This document shows, in pieces, positions 63,924 to 64,000 of a stretch of DNA of 64,000 nt; positions within the stretch are counted from its first letter, which is position 1; every line of letters starts with the position of its first letter. Source of the stretch: GCA-020356105 sp964347475 (GTDB lineage: Bacteria; Pseudomonadota; Alphaproteobacteria; UBA8366; JADFVY01). The position numbers and the translations under genes are program-made. The stretch is from the NCBI GenBank assembly GCA_964347475.1, contig CAYFYY010000006.1, positions 23,574 to 87,573 of the forward strand. Direction: 5' to 3'. The notes under the pieces were generated by a model. The model was not told where the DNA came from, searched no databases, and saw only the letters and a program-made list of their open reading frames with translations.

Positions 63924-64000
63924 TCACTCCAGCAGCACGTCCTTGAGCGTCTTCATCTCCTCCAGGCACCGTCCGGTGCCGAGGGCGACGCACGACAGGG
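63924..64000 (-). CDS. mreB: Rod shape-determining protein MreB, 3' end only
   Basis: The last 25 codons of a minus-strand gene enter from the right edge. They read LSCVALGTGR followed by CLEEMKTLKDVLLE and a TGA at 63924. The SCVALGTGR stretch is the C-terminal signature of the actin-like MreB of alphaproteobacteria. MreB filaments guide lateral wall growth, so a rod-shaped cell is likely. mreC would normally lie downstream, but here the repeat and the solute-binding gene follow. Confidence 0.85.
   Translation of the reverse strand, partial: LSCVALGTGRCLEEMKTLKDVLLE

Overview
The window is high-GC DNA from a Gram-negative alphaproteobacterium, most likely of Rhodospirillales type. The evidence is the gene order: a pyruvate dehydrogenase operon with a lipoyl domain on E1-beta, followed by ftsB, eno, kdsA, pyrG, secG, tpiA, ppiD, trpE, then trpGDC, moaC, moeA, lexA, comEC, gltX, gltA, then the lipid A, outer membrane, isoprenoid and translation block ending at rpsB. 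The lexA promoter also carries the GAAC-N7-GAAC box typical of alphaproteobacterial LexA. A run of exactly 100 N at 46468-46567 marks a scaffold gap, so this is a draft or metagenome assembly.

Layout. 1-7229 (minus strand): a COQ10/RatA family fragment, lipA, lpdA, a small cupin, pdhC, pdhB, pdhA and ftsB, covering lipoate assembly and pyruvate oxidation. 7344-12500 (minus): eno, kdsA, pyrG, secG, tpiA. 12707-16097 (plus): ppiD and trpE. 16041-20927 (minus): a periplasmic polysaccharide-deacetylase-like protein and a copper-efflux operon copZ-copA-cueR, which separate trpE from the rest of the tryptophan genes. 21125-26655 (plus): trpG, trpD, trpC, moaC, moeA and lexA, with a DUF1330 gene on the minus strand. 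26649-28820: comEC (minus). 28928-31865: gltX and gltA (plus). 31935-47314 (minus): gloA, then lpxB, lpxI, lpxA, fabZ, lpxD, ompH/skp, bamA, rseP, dxr, cdsA, uppS, frr, pyrH, tsf and rpsB, an envelope-biogenesis and translation superoperon.

The last 16.5 kb is less conserved. It holds a Cys-rich mini-protein, a YqhA membrane protein, a radical SAM enzyme, an unusual fusion of glycine-cleavage T-protein with serine hydroxymethyltransferase (49786-52452), a CHASE4 hybrid histidine kinase with a stand-alone receiver, a HAD dehalogenase, a P2-type cation ATPase coupled to a small Cys-rich membrane protein, a DUF6868 protein, a CIA30 protein next to an iron-sulfur photolyase, a solute-binding protein with no signal peptide, a palindromic repeat and the 3' end of mreB.

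The most distinctive items are the GcvT-GlyA fusion with its foldable leader, the paired CueR-type dyads between copZ and trpG, the small metal-binding protein divergent from rpsB, and the 6-Cys protein coupled to the cation ATPase. No tRNA, rRNA, CRISPR array, transposase or phage gene was seen. All functional calls come from reading motifs and context; no database search was run.
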